A stretch of 64,000 nucleotides of DNA from Terribacillus sp. DMT04 (GCF_019056395.1 NZ_CP077639.1:1800001-1864000); one strand, 5' to 3'; numbered from the stretch's first letter, positions 18,192-27,304 are shown. A program made the numbers and translations. Notes: a model not told the origin generated them from the letters alone.

Positions 18192-18274
18192 AAAAAAATC
18201 CTCCCTTTTAGTAAAGGAAAGAGCATCAGAAGCTGTCGCTTCAGCCGCTCAGTCCCCGAAGCGGTGAAACAGAA

Positions 18275-18432
18275 GCATACAGGCAGGTCTGCTGACTGAT
18301 ACCTTCTTCTACTAAGAACCCTTCCCATCCATCGGACAGTGGTTATGTTCTTTTCGCTGGTAATCACAGCTGCGAGGACAGTCACGGATTTTCACCGTAT
18401 TCCCTATCAAGTCTTTTCGACACCGTACATGC
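18275..18432 (-). promoter_or_regulatory. Cobalamin (B12) riboswitch aptamer
   Basis: The minus strand shows the conserved cobalamin elements in order. They are GATAGGGAATACGGTG, AAAATCCGTGACTG, the TCGCAGCTGTGATTACC block, CCACTG, GATGGGAAGG, and the 3' B12-box form AGTCAGCAGACCTGCC. A P1 stem pairs GCATGTA (18426-18432) with TGTATGC (18275-18281). Downstream, a small stem CCTTT/AAAGG overlaps the lipoprotein ribosome site, which suggests translational control. TATAAT on the minus strand near 18448-18453 is a plausible -10 for the transcript. Confidence 0.92.
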
Positions 18433-18457
18433 TTTGAATCGAGCTTATTTTATCATA

Positions 18458-20221
18458 TTATATCTTTTTTGTATGCTGCGGCAGGCGAATAATAAAGGTT
18501 GTACCTTCATGAAGTCTGCTAGTCACTTTAATCGTTCCGCTGTGCGCCTGCACGATATTTTTCGCGATAGCAAGTCCCAGGCCATTTCCTGTTTTGCCTG
18601 TTTTTCGTGTTCTGGATTTGTCAGCTTTATAAAAACGTTCGAAAACGAACGGCAGATCTTCTTCTGGAATTCCGGTTCCGGAATCCTTCACCGTTATAAC
18701 AAGCTGTTCACTATCATCGGAAACTGTCACTTGAACCGAACCAGCATTTTCTGTGTGCGTAATCGCATTATCAATTAAATTGGTCAGCACTTGCTCTAAA
18801 GAATCAGGCGCAAATTGATATGTCTGTTTATCTACCGCATTCACTAAGCCAAGCTTAATTTGTCTATCATCAGCCAACCCTTGAAACTTACGAACAATCC
18901 GTTCTAAGAATGGGTTAATGTCAACATCCTCAGTGACCAGGTGTGTGTCTCCTGCTTCCATTCTGGCCAAATCGAGCAGCTGGTTAACAAGACGGCCAAT
19001 CCGCAGGGATTCATCATGGATAATTTGAGCAAGTTCATTTTTTGCTTCAACCGTATCAGCGATATCATCTATGATTGCTTCACTGTACCCTTGGAGCAAG
19101 GAAATTGGCGTACGAAGTTCATGCGTAACGTTCGTTATAAAATCTTCTCGAAGTTTATTTAAGCGACGTTCTTGGGTCATATCACGTACAACTGCTACCG
19201 CACCGCGTATCGCAGCTTCGTCATAAAGCGGGGTGGCGATAATAACCCATTCTCTTCCTTGTATCGTTAATTCCCGCGTCACTTCCGATGCAGTCGTAAC
19301 CACACTTTCCATGATCTCGAGCCAAACACCTGGCACTTCGTGGAAGGTTTCTCCATTTTCAAACTGCCAGTCATGAATGAAAGCTTCTGCAGGGGGATTT
19401 GTTACCGTGAGTTCACCTTGACGATTGATCATCACAACGCCATCAACCATGGCATTCACCACTCTGCTTAGATGCTCTTTTTCCTGACTGAGTGCATTGA
19501 TATTAAATTCCAATTGTCTTCCCATCTTGTTAAAAGCAGTAGCCAGCATCCCAATTTCATCATGTGTGACAACTGGTACGGTTGTCCCGAACTGACCGCG
19601 AGCAACGTTAATTGCTGCGTCCTGCATCTTAATAAGCGGTTTTGTAATTCTGGAAGATAAGAAAAAAGCAAACACAGTTGTTAAAACAAACGCGATTCCA
19701 GCACCAAGCAAAATGATTTGCGTCGTCTGATTGCCCGTTTCCTTTACGACAGATAACGATTGGTATACATAAACAGCACCATCGCCATCTTCAAGCGGCG
19801 TGCCTACAGCAAGGACACTTACATCTGTATCAGGAAGAACAAGCTGTTTTGACACTTCTTTTCTGTCCGTAACTGCCTTGCTTAGTTCAGCATCTTCTAA
19901 AAACCAATCTTTGTTCACGCTGGGCAGAGCGTCCGACTGTTTAGCAGGATCTGACAGCCAGAATGTATCTCCTTGTAAGATTGCAATCCGGGAGTTGGGA
20001 TCCTGTACGCGATTGGCCGTATCAAAGACCGTTCCCTGGTTATCTATCTCCTCAAGTAAAATAGATACTTTCGCTGCAGTCTGCATAAGTCTTTCTTCTG
20101 CTTCTTCAATATGAAAATTACCAAAAAACTCAAGCAGCAAAAAGGTCAGCAAGCCAAGAACAACCGAGACGAGCAGAAGAATGGTCAGCCAAAGCTTGTT
20201 GACAACACTTCCCCAGAGCAT
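18458..20221 (-). CDS. resE: Sensor histidine kinase ResE
   Basis: This membrane kinase pairs with ResD and responds to oxygen limitation and redox state. The 587 residues contain a transmembrane helix at about 10-30, an extracytoplasmic domain to about 165, a second helix (about 168-190), HAMP (about 190-245) and PAS (about 255-350). HisKA follows with the phospho-accepting histidine in FITNVTHELRTP (near 370). The HATPase has N, G1 and G2 boxes (DNAITHT, DSGTGIPEED, GNGLGLAI). The ATG overlaps the resD stop (TAATG). It ends about 26 bases before the cobalamin aptamer, with no terminator between. Confidence 0.95.
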   Translation of the reverse strand: MLWGSVVNKLWLTILLLVSVVLGLLTFLLLEFFGNFHIEEAEERLMQTAAKVSILLEEIDNQGTVFDTANRVQDPNSRIAILQGDTFWLSDPAKQSDALPSVNKDWFLEDAELSKAVTDRKEVSKQLVLPDTDVSVLAVGTPLEDGDGAVYVYQSLSVVKETGNQTTQIILLGAGIAFVLTTVFAFFLSSRITKPLIKMQDAAINVARGQFGTTVPVVTHDEIGMLATAFNKMGRQLEFNINALSQEKEHLSRVVNAMVDGVVMINRQGELTVTNPPAEAFIHDWQFENGETFHEVPGVWLEIMESVVTTASEVTRELTIQGREWVIIATPLYDEAAIRGAVAVVRDMTQERRLNKLREDFITNVTHELRTPISLLQGYSEAIIDDIADTVEAKNELAQIIHDESLRIGRLVNQLLDLARMEAGDTHLVTEDVDINPFLERIVRKFQGLADDRQIKLGLVNAVDKQTYQFAPDSLEQVLTNLIDNAITHTENAGSVQVTVSDDSEQLVITVKDSGTGIPEEDLPFVFERFYKADKSRTRKTGKTGNGLGLAIAKNIVQAHSGTIKVTSRLHEGTTFIIRLPQHTKKI

Positions 20222-20937
20222 TAGCTTTTATCCGCTTCGAATTTGTATCCGACACCCCATACAGTCACAATCATACTAGCTGCGTCTTCTGATACTTTAC
20301 TCAGCTTCTCTCGGAGTCTTTTCACATGTGTGTCAACAGTTCGCAAGTCTCCGAAGAATTCATACTTCCAAACTTGTTTCAATAAATCTTCCCGCCCATA
20401 AACTTTGTCAGGTGTAGATGCCAAGAAATGCAGCAGCTCGTATTCTTTTGGTGTCAACGTCACTTCTTGGTTATCCGCTGTTACGCGGTGCGCATCCTTA
20501 TCGATAGTCAAATGGGCAAAAACAAGCAAATCCTTCGCTGTCGCATCGGTATGCAAGTATTTTGTTGTCGAAGACCTTCGCAGCAATGCTTTAACTCGCA
20601 GCACAACTTCCCGCGGACTGAATGGTTTTACGATATAATCATCGGCACCAACTTCAAAACCTTCTACACGGTCTGCTTCTTCGCCTTTTGCTGTCAGCAT
20701 AATAATCGGTGTGCCTTTTTCTTTACGAATCTCCTGACAAACTTCAATGCCATCTTTGCCAGGCATCATAACATCGAGCAGGATAACATCATAATCGGTT
20801 TCCGTCGCCATCTGGAGGCCTTGCTCTCCATCCGCTGCTTCATCAAGCGTATAGCCTTCTTTCTCCAAGTACATACGTACCAGTCTGCGGATTCTTTCTT
20901 CGTCGTCTACTACTAGAATATGTGCTTCTGATTCCAT
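20221..20937 (-). CDS. resD: Response regulator ResD
   Basis: This OmpR-family transcription factor controls aerobic/anaerobic respiration and cytochrome genes. The 238-residue protein has a receiver domain with the phospho-acceptor Asp in VILLDVMMPGKDG (near 56) and the lysine in GADDYIVKPFSP. A winged-helix domain follows (LTPKEYELLHFLA, RTVDTHVKRLREKL). It lies 26 bases after resC and overlaps resE by one base, as expected for a resABCDE operon. Confidence 0.96.
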   Translation of the reverse strand: MESEAHILVVDDEERIRRLVRMYLEKEGYTLDEAADGEQGLQMATETDYDVILLDVMMPGKDGIEVCQEIRKEKGTPIIMLTAKGEEADRVEGFEVGADDYIVKPFSPREVVLRVKALLRRSSTTKYLHTDATAKDLLVFAHLTIDKDAHRVTADNQEVTLTPKEYELLHFLASTPDKVYGREDLLKQVWKYEFFGDLRTVDTHVKRLREKLSKVSEDAASMIVTVWGVGYKFEADKS

Positions 20938-20963
20938 GATCCTTCCCCTTTTCTCTTGTTATG

Positions 20964-22121
20964 TTAAGCATAAGCATGCAGGCCTACGATAAGCAAATTT
21001 ACGGCCAGTAAATTGAACATAATAATACAAAATCCGATTACAAGCAGCCAAGCAGATCGAATTCCCTGCCAGTCTTTCAGCATTCGTATATGCAGGAAAG
21101 CGGCATAAAACAGCCAAGTAACCAATGCCCATACTTCTTTTGGATCCCACCCCCAGAAACGATCCCATGCCTGCTGCGCCCATATCATTGCAAAGATGAG
21201 TGCGCCAAGTGTGAAAATCGGAAATCCGATAGCGACCGCCCGGTATCCGATGTCATCCAGTGCTTCTTTTGGCAGTTTCTGTACGATTGGCTGGAGAACT
21301 GCCCCGATCCTTTTTCTAAAGATTGCAGAAATAATGCTATAAAGAAAAATACCAGCAATGACAGAGATGATAATTGTATTCAGCTGCTGCGCTGCATTTT
21401 CTCCGCGCATCCACGCTGCTGCGCTGATTTGCACCGGTAACACCGATGTGACAGTATCATGTGGAACAATTAGCGGTGGCAGCTGATACATGACAGTTTC
21501 GCTAGCTGTCATTACCGCAGCTGTATAACCACTTATCCGGAATAAAAACGCCAGCACCATATAACCGATAACGGAAAGAAGAACAAGAAACAACCCTTCA
21601 ATTGCCCATACGCTTTTATGCTGTTTTGTTTGATCTGTTTCATGCAGGATATAAAGAAAACCAGCAAAAAAGCTGATTGATAGCACTGCTTCCCCAAGCG
21701 CCGCGGTTGTGACATGGATGTACAGCCAATGACTTTGCAGAGACGGAACGAGCGGCGCTACCTCTTGCGGAAACATGGCAGCACATCCAATAATCAACAT
21801 TGCAATAATGAGTGCAAATAAAGCGAACAGCGGGTAAGGATAAAACCGATAAACAATAAGCAGAACTAAAACCATCATCATGCCAAAAAAGGTCATAAAT
21901 TCAAACAAATTGCTTACAGGCGCATGTCCGCTGTACATCCACCGCAAAATAAAAAAGCCGAGTTGGGCGAGCCAGCCAAGCGCCGTTATTCCCCAGGCAA
22001 GCTTCCATAGCATGCGTTGCTTACGTCTCGCAGCGGCCCATGCGAAAAGAATAACACCAGCTAAATAGCTAATAAAAGCTGCTTCCAGCAAATAGCCGCT
22101 TAAAAGATGCAGTTTTTCCAT
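20964..22121 (-). CDS. resC: Cytochrome c biogenesis protein ResC (CcsA/CcsB type)
   Basis: This is one of the two membrane subunits of system II cytochrome c maturation, moving haem and joining it to apocytochrome. The 385-residue polytopic protein carries the WWD-type haem-handling motif WDRFWGWDPKEVWALVTWLFYA near residue 315, which is diagnostic of the family. Conserved histidines lie in nearby loops (SHWLYIHV near 135; AAFLHIRM near 340). It overlaps the resB stop by one base. The pair with ResB forms the haem lyase complex. Confidence 0.95.
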   Translation of the reverse strand: MEKLHLLSGYLLEAAFISYLAGVILFAWAAARRKQRMLWKLAWGITALGWLAQLGFFILRWMYSGHAPVSNLFEFMTFFGMMMVLVLLIVYRFYPYPLFALFALIIAMLIIGCAAMFPQEVAPLVPSLQSHWLYIHVTTAALGEAVLSISFFAGFLYILHETDQTKQHKSVWAIEGLFLVLLSVIGYMVLAFLFRISGYTAAVMTASETVMYQLPPLIVPHDTVTSVLPVQISAAAWMRGENAAQQLNTIIISVIAGIFLYSIISAIFRKRIGAVLQPIVQKLPKEALDDIGYRAVAIGFPIFTLGALIFAMIWAQQAWDRFWGWDPKEVWALVTWLFYAAFLHIRMLKDWQGIRSAWLLVIGFCIIMFNLLAVNLLIVGLHAYA

Positions 22122-23665
22122 TAGGACCTCCCTCCTTTTCGATAGTTATCTAACATCCTATCTGCTTCTTTTTCGAAGGAGGAAGTATGCTTATTGGTAT
22201 GACCAGCAAGCAGATACGTCCCATCTTGCTGTTTATGAAGCCATAATCTCCGGTGCTGCCAATACAGCCCTTGTATAAGCCCAATCATAAAGATGATGCC
22301 GCCAAGCAAGAATACCGGCAGCGTCCAGTCGCGCTTGACCGATAATCCGGTCACATGATGTGTCTCGTAATCCACAGCAGAAAGATTGTAGCGGTTAGAG
22401 CCTGTTTCAGAGACAACCTCATCCACCGATGCAAATACGCTTTCCGCATGTTGGCCATCGGTTATCTCCAGCACAAACGCAGGGTTTCGCGGGAATTTAG
22501 ACACTGTTATCACGTTATCTTCGTCCAGCTGGTAATCCGGATAATAATCAACCAGCACAGCACGCAGGCCATTTTCAAGCTGATATTCTGTATCGGGATT
22601 TTGTGTATCTATTGTTATATCTGCAGCTTGTCCAGCTTCGTTGACGGCACGAAATGTGAGGCTGCTGAACTCATTTAACTGATAACCAGACTGGTAAATC
22701 GTATACCCAGCTGCTTTCACAGGATGATTGACACCAACTTGGGTCTGCGACAGTAAATCAAGGTCAGCCACTTCACCTGCGACATGTTTCTCCGTTTGGA
22801 AGATGCTTATATTTGTAGTAAAGCTCTTCGGAATCGTTCTTCCTTCCAGTTTGATCGCCTCACTGAATTTCGGATCATCTGCATTATATGTATCCACAAT
22901 AAAACGCTCGTTTTTGATAAATAATGACTGATTGGTATTCGGTACAACAGCTGTCTCTCCGTCTCGTATCCATAAAAAAGAATCTTGATAAAAAAACGGA
23001 AACAGCCTTAAAAATGCAGCAGTTAAAATGAGCAGCAAGCCAATATGGTTGACATACGGACCCCATCTGGCAAACCGATTTTTCTCCGCCAGAATGTCTT
23101 CCCCATCCTGCCGAACACGATATCGCTTGTCTTTCATTATCTTCACCAAAACCGCAGGGGCTTGGACGTCTAACTCCCGGATATAACTTTGATGTCTGAG
23201 AAAAGATACACGACGTTTGATAGGCTGGTTTTTCAACGCATGATATAACGGGAAAAAACGATCAATACTTGCAATTAGAATACTTGCACCAAGCAAGCCA
23301 AGCAACGTCATATACCACCAGGAACTATAAAGCATATCAAAGCCAAAGTAATGGTATAACCGGCCGAACAACCCATATTGTGATGCATAAAATTCCTTAG
23401 GTATACTGCCCGGAGGTATATAAGCCCGCTGCGGCAGAATTGTTCCCAGCGCCGTTGCAAGCAAAGTGACAATCAGTATACACATACCGTTTCGTACGGA
23501 AGAGAAGAATCGCCATATGGTATCAATAACTGTTCGCTTATGCTGCTGTGATCGGCGGATAGCGCCATCATATCGCATATCCCAGTTCTTTTGCTGCAAT
23601 TCGCATGGACTGCAGCACTCCTCAGACTGTCGCTTTTCCTTTTTGCAAACGGGGCATTGCTGCAT
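22121..23665 (-). CDS. resB: Cytochrome c biogenesis protein ResB
   Basis: This is the second subunit of the ResBC haem lyase. The 514-residue protein has a short N-terminal zinc-ribbon-like segment (C4, C7, C18, C21) and four membrane helices: near 60-80, 120-140, 205-225 and close to the C-terminus. A large extracytoplasmic domain lies between the last two. The ATG at 23665 with AGAGGCG upstream is preferred over the TTG at 23686, which would overlap resA. The ResB/CcsB phrase FFSSVRNGMCILIV is clear. Confidence 0.93.
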   Translation of the reverse strand: MQQCPVCKKEKRQSEECCSPCELQQKNWDMRYDGAIRRSQQHKRTVIDTIWRFFSSVRNGMCILIVTLLATALGTILPQRAYIPPGSIPKEFYASQYGLFGRLYHYFGFDMLYSSWWYMTLLGLLGASILIASIDRFFPLYHALKNQPIKRRVSFLRHQSYIRELDVQAPAVLVKIMKDKRYRVRQDGEDILAEKNRFARWGPYVNHIGLLLILTAAFLRLFPFFYQDSFLWIRDGETAVVPNTNQSLFIKNERFIVDTYNADDPKFSEAIKLEGRTIPKSFTTNISIFQTEKHVAGEVADLDLLSQTQVGVNHPVKAAGYTIYQSGYQLNEFSSLTFRAVNEAGQAADITIDTQNPDTEYQLENGLRAVLVDYYPDYQLDEDNVITVSKFPRNPAFVLEITDGQHAESVFASVDEVVSETGSNRYNLSAVDYETHHVTGLSVKRDWTLPVFLLGGIIFMIGLIQGLYWQHRRLWLHKQQDGTYLLAGHTNKHTSSFEKEADRMLDNYRKGGRS

Positions 23666-23682
23666 CGTACTCGCCTCTTTTC

Positions 23683-24219
23683 TCAAGGCACAATCTCATC
23701 CAAATACGTCTCAAGCCTTTTTGTCTGCAGCGGTCCGTAAACTGTCCTGCTTATCGTTCCATCGGCTCGAATAAAAAACGTAGCCGGCAGCGCATCAACA
23801 CCGTATGCATCCATTACCTGGTTTCCGTTATCTTTCAATAACGGAAACGAGAGAGCATAACGATCACGAAACCGATTGATAACGAGGCTGCTTTGATCAG
23901 CACTGATTGCTGCAAAAATAATGTCTTGTTTTTCATATGTAGAAGCTGCTTTTTCAAATACAGGCATTTCCTGTTTACATGGCTCGCAATAGGTTGCCCA
24001 GAAGTTTACGAGTACACCTTTCCCTTTCAGGTCAGACAGCTTGAATTCCTCGCCTGTCTGGATATTCTCCAGTACAAAGTCTGGTGCCTTCTCGCCCGCC
24101 TCAAGCTTGTGCGTCTTCTCATCATTCAGCAGCTTCCAGCCAGCTGTAAGCAGCACACATGCCAGGACAGCAAGCACAAACAATCGAATGAGAAAGCGCC
24201 GTTTTTTCAAGGAATCCAT
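23683..24219 (-). CDS. resA: Thiol-disulfide oxidoreductase ResA
   Basis: This membrane-anchored, outward-facing thioredoxin-like protein keeps the apocytochrome c CXXCH cysteines reduced before haem attachment. The 178 residues have an uncleaved signal anchor (about 9-28) and a TlpA/ResA domain. The active site is NFWATYCEPCKQEMP (CEPC near 75-78), with a cis-proline in DALPATFF. CEPC matches the characterised B. subtilis ResA. It is the first gene of resABCDE, and a TATACT -10-like element lies about 25 bases upstream of the start. Confidence 0.94.
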   Translation of the reverse strand: MDSLKKRRFLIRLFVLAVLACVLLTAGWKLLNDEKTHKLEAGEKAPDFVLENIQTGEEFKLSDLKGKGVLVNFWATYCEPCKQEMPVFEKAASTYEKQDIIFAAISADQSSLVINRFRDRYALSFPLLKDNGNQVMDAYGVDALPATFFIRADGTISRTVYGPLQTKRLETYLDEIVP

Positions 24220-24278
24220 GTGTACTCACCTCTTGCCAAGTATAGCATGTTGTTCTGCTGGCATATTTGACAACTTTT

Positions 24279-25013
24279 TTACTTTTCTTTGTATTCCTTC
24301 TTTATGCGATGTACTTCCTCTGGTGTCAGCTTGCGGTGAGCTCCAGGCTGCAATCCTTCAAGTGTTAAAAATCCGAAACGTTCCCGTTTGAGTTTTTGAA
24401 CAGGATATTGGATGCTTTCCATCATTTTTCTTACTTGGCGATTACGCCCTTCATGCAAAATGATTTGCACAAGACTGGTATTTTTCTTTCTGTCTGCACT
24501 CATTAGTTTGGTATAAACTGCTTTACATTTATGTCCATCAATCATGACGCCGCGCTTTAGCTGTTTCAACTCTTCCGGACTTGGTATTCCTTTTACCTTC
24601 GCTACATAGACTTTATCAATCTTCTGACTTGGATGCATGAGCATATTGGCGAATTCGCCATCATTCGTCAGCAGCAGCAAACCAGAAGTATCATAATCAA
24701 GCCGCCCGATTGGATATACTCGTTCGGTTACTTCCGGCATTAAATCAAGCACTACTCTGCGGTCTTTTTCATCTTGCACACTGGAGATAACACCGCGAGG
24801 CTTGTACAGCATATAATAAACTGACTTCTCTTTTTCAAGCGGTATCCCATTCACTTCGACTGAATCGTTTGATGTAACTTTAATGCCAAGTTCCTTTACG
24901 ACTTTACCGTTTACTTTTACTTTGCCTTCCAAGATCATCGTCTCGGCTTTTCTTCTTGATGTAACACCGCTATGGGCAATCACTTTCTGCAGGCGTTCTG
25001 CTTGTTTATCCAT
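24279..25013 (-). CDS. rluB: 23S rRNA pseudouridine synthase RluB
   Basis: This enzyme isomerises a uridine in the peptidyl-transferase region of 23S rRNA (position 2605 in E. coli numbering). The 244-residue protein has an N-terminal S4 RNA-binding domain (ERLQKVIAHSGVTSRRKAE) and the RsuA-type catalytic motif PIGRLDYDTSGLLLLTNDG with the catalytic aspartate near residue 104. EGRNRQVRKM appears further on. It lies between spmB and resA as in B. subtilis, separated from resA by about 59 bases. Confidence 0.93.
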   Translation of the reverse strand: MDKQAERLQKVIAHSGVTSRRKAETMILEGKVKVNGKVVKELGIKVTSNDSVEVNGIPLEKEKSVYYMLYKPRGVISSVQDEKDRRVVLDLMPEVTERVYPIGRLDYDTSGLLLLTNDGEFANMLMHPSQKIDKVYVAKVKGIPSPEELKQLKRGVMIDGHKCKAVYTKLMSADRKKNTSLVQIILHEGRNRQVRKMMESIQYPVQKLKRERFGFLTLEGLQPGAHRKLTPEEVHRIKKEYKEK

Positions 25014-25039
25014 TTATTAATCCTCACTTTTTTTAAAAG

Positions 25040-25073
25040 AACAAAGAAAGAGCGTTAACGATTGTCAACGCTT
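25040..25073 (-). terminator. Candidate terminator after spmB
   Basis: A stem AGCGTTGAC/GTTAACGCT has a 4-base loop and is followed by TTTCTTTGTTCTTTT on the minus strand. The T-run is interrupted, so it may be leaky. Confidence 0.6.
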
Positions 25074-25074
25074 C

Positions 25075-25608
25075 TCATGCTCCGAATATAATCGTAACTA
25101 CAATGATTGAAGCCATTATACCAATAACATCCGCTAACAGTCCAACTTTTAATGCATCCCCCATCTTGCGGATCCCTACTGCTCCGAAATAGACGGTCAG
25201 CACGTAAAAGGTCGTGTCCGTGCTGCCTTGCAAAACAGATGCCAGTCTGCCGATAAATGAGTCCGGACCATGCGTAGCGATTAGTTCTGTTGTCATACCC
25301 AGTGCGGCTGTCCCGCTAATTGGCCGCACAAGTGCTAATGGAACAATATCAGCTGGCATACCGAGTATGCTTAGTACCGGCGTTATGAGGCCAATTAAGG
25401 CATCGAGTGCACCTGACGCCCGCAGAATCGAAATGGAGACGAGCATGCCGAGTAAAAAAGGTAAAATTGAGATGGCTAAGCTAATACCTTCTTTCCCGCC
25501 ATCGACAAACAATTCATATGTTGGCAATCGTTTAGCGGTAGCAATAGCTAGCACCACTAGAATTAAACATGGAATAATCCACAAGCTGGCTGTTGCAAGC
25601 AGGCTCAT
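25075..25608 (-). CDS. spmB: Spore maturation protein SpmB
   Basis: This membrane protein is required for full spore-core dehydration and heat resistance. The 177 residues carry a nucleoside-recognition (Gate-type) fold with about five membrane helices. LPFLLGMLVSISILRASGALD and the repeated small-residue region RPISGTAALGM are visible. It overlaps spmA by 4 bases (ATGA). It belongs to the dacB-spmA-spmB operon. Confidence 0.93.
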   Translation of the reverse strand: MSLLATASLWIIPCLILVVLAIATAKRLPTYELFVDGGKEGISLAISILPFLLGMLVSISILRASGALDALIGLITPVLSILGMPADIVPLALVRPISGTAALGMTTELIATHGPDSFIGRLASVLQGSTDTTFYVLTVYFGAVGIRKMGDALKVGLLADVIGIMASIIVVTIIFGA

Positions 25609-26198
25609 ACGCGACGCTCCTTCCGTCTTCGAATCTCATAAAAGAGCCGATCGATCAGAATAGCGCCGATGAAAGAAAGAATGGATGCTAGCAGCGTCGC
25701 ACTGACTATCTCGGTCGGCGAATTAGATTCATATTTCATTCGCACAGCAAGTACTGTCGTCGGGATAAGTGTTAAACTGGATGTGTTCACTGCCAGAAAA
25801 GTAATCATCGATCGGCTTGCTTTTGGACTGTTGCTGAGTTTTTTCATTTCCTCCATCGCTTTGATCCCCATCGGTGTCGCCGCGTTGCCTAATCCAAAGA
25901 AGTTGGCTGTCAAATTGGACAAGATATATCCCATTGCTGGATGGTCCTTTGGTATGTCAGGAAACAATCTGGAAATGAATGGTTTAGCTAGTCGAACCAG
26001 TGCATGTAAAAGTCCTGCAGCTTCTGCAATCTTTGTAATACCAAGCCAAAATACCATTACACTAATAAGACTGATAGCCAAAACAACCGCATCATCCGCA
26101 CTTTTAAAGATTGCTTTGTTCACTTGATCCATCGTACCGGTAAACATGGCATATATAATACCGCCTATTGCCATTATTGCCCAGATATAGTTCACCAT
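25605..26198 (-). CDS. spmA: Spore maturation protein SpmA
   Basis: This is the membrane partner of SpmB. The 197-residue protein has the same Gate-type architecture, with the conserved ANFFGLGNAATPMGIKAMEEM segment near residue 115. The C-terminus is arginine-rich (YEIRRRKERR), predicted cytoplasmic. Its start overlaps the dacB stop by 7 bases, so the three genes are translationally linked. Confidence 0.93.
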   Translation of the reverse strand: MVNYIWAIMAIGGIIYAMFTGTMDQVNKAIFKSADDAVVLAISLISVMVFWLGITKIAEAAGLLHALVRLAKPFISRLFPDIPKDHPAMGYILSNLTANFFGLGNAATPMGIKAMEEMKKLSNSPKASRSMITFLAVNTSSLTLIPTTVLAVRMKYESNSPTEIVSATLLASILSFIGAILIDRLFYEIRRRKERRV

Positions 26199-27241
26199 AG
26201 ACGGACACCCGCCACTTCATCAAACACTTGTTTTACCGTACCAGCTAATGTCGGTTCCTCCGGTGTGGTATATATAGGCACCGAACCAATTCTCGTTTTA
26301 TCCAAATAATAAACATCTGTCCCGATTTGCTGTTGATGCTCTTGCTGCTTCAGCATGTAAGTAACGCTGTGGGCTGCTTTCTTCTCCTTGTCTGTCAGCG
26401 GATAAATAATGGAGGTACCTGTCTCCGGCTGCTTTAGCTTGGTCAGTCGAAATTCATCAAATCCCCATTCAAATAAGTTCTTATGATCCCGCCAGTCATC
26501 CGGATCATTGATTGTAACGACAACTAGCTCCATCCCGTCTTTTTCTGCGGTGCTGACAAGTGTCCTGCCTGCTTTTTTTGTATAACCTGTTTTACCGCCA
26601 GTAGAGTGTTCATAATATCGTGTCAGCATCTTATTTTTATTTCCCCAAGCATATCGCTTAGAATCTGCCTTATACGTTTTCGTACTGCTGACTTTTCGGA
26701 AAGTATCGTTTTTCATCGCATATCTTGTCAATAACGCCATGTCATACGCCGAGCTGTGGTGCGATTCTGTATCAAGACCATGCGGATTATCAAAATGGGA
26801 ATCTTGCATGCCGAGCCATGCTGCCTTTTCGTTCATCAAGTGTGTAAACCCTTCTTCACTGCCTCCCACATGTTCGGCAATGGCCACAGCCGCATCATTC
26901 CCAGAACGAAGCATAAGACCGTACACCAAATCAGCTAGCGGAATTTCCTCGCCTTCCTTCAGGTAAATAGAGGAGCCTTCTGTATAGATGGCATTTTTAC
27001 TAACTGTCACCGTTTCATCCATCTTGCCTGATTCAATGGCAATAATTGCTGTCATAATCTTTGTAATACTGGCAATCCGCTTTGGATCGGCTGCATTCTT
27101 CTCGTATAGCACTCTGCCTGTAGAAAGCTCCATTAAGATTGCCGAATCGGCAGCTACGCCTGGTTTTGCTGCTGCTTGTCCGGGCAGAAGCCCGGCGCAA
27201 AGTGATAAGGCAATCAATATAACGAGCATGCGCTTGAACAT
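26192..27241 (-). CDS. dacB: D-alanyl-D-alanine carboxypeptidase DacB (PBP5*)
   Basis: This sporulation-specific DD-carboxypeptidase trims peptide side chains and sets cortex cross-linking. The 349-residue protein has a signal peptide (about 1-25), the active-site tetrad SITK (near 58-61), SGN (near 113) and KTG (near 218). The final part is a helical membrane-associating tail. Its neighbours SpmA and SpmB support assignment as DacB; dacF, a paralogue, is also in this window. A sigma-E-type promoter precedes it. Confidence 0.93.
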   Translation of the reverse strand: MFKRMLVILIALSLCAGLLPGQAAAKPGVAADSAILMELSTGRVLYEKNAADPKRIASITKIMTAIIAIESGKMDETVTVSKNAIYTEGSSIYLKEGEEIPLADLVYGLMLRSGNDAAVAIAEHVGGSEEGFTHLMNEKAAWLGMQDSHFDNPHGLDTESHHSSAYDMALLTRYAMKNDTFRKVSSTKTYKADSKRYAWGNKNKMLTRYYEHSTGGKTGYTKKAGRTLVSTAEKDGMELVVVTINDPDDWRDHKNLFEWGFDEFRLTKLKQPETGTSIIYPLTDKEKKAAHSVTYMLKQQEHQQQIGTDVYYLDKTRIGSVPIYTTPEEPTLAGTVKQVFDEVAGVRLW

Positions 27242-27271
27242 GTTACGAACCTCCCTTAATCATCTACCATC

Positions 27272-27300
27272 ATTGTATGCAAGAGAGACAAGCTTATGAA
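27272..27300 (-). promoter_or_regulatory. Sigma-E-type promoter of dacB-spmA-spmB
   Basis: On the minus strand CATACAAT (27272-27279) is a perfect sigma-E -10. TTCATAA (27294-27300) lies 14 bases upstream in the -35 position. The B. subtilis dacB operon is sigma-E dependent, which fits. Confidence 0.65.
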
Positions 27301-27304
27301 CAAG

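Noticed and set aside
18188-18385. 65-residue minus-strand frame upstream of the DUF4430 gene
   Set aside because: It is the cobalamin riboswitch read as codons; conserved RNA elements explain the sequence.
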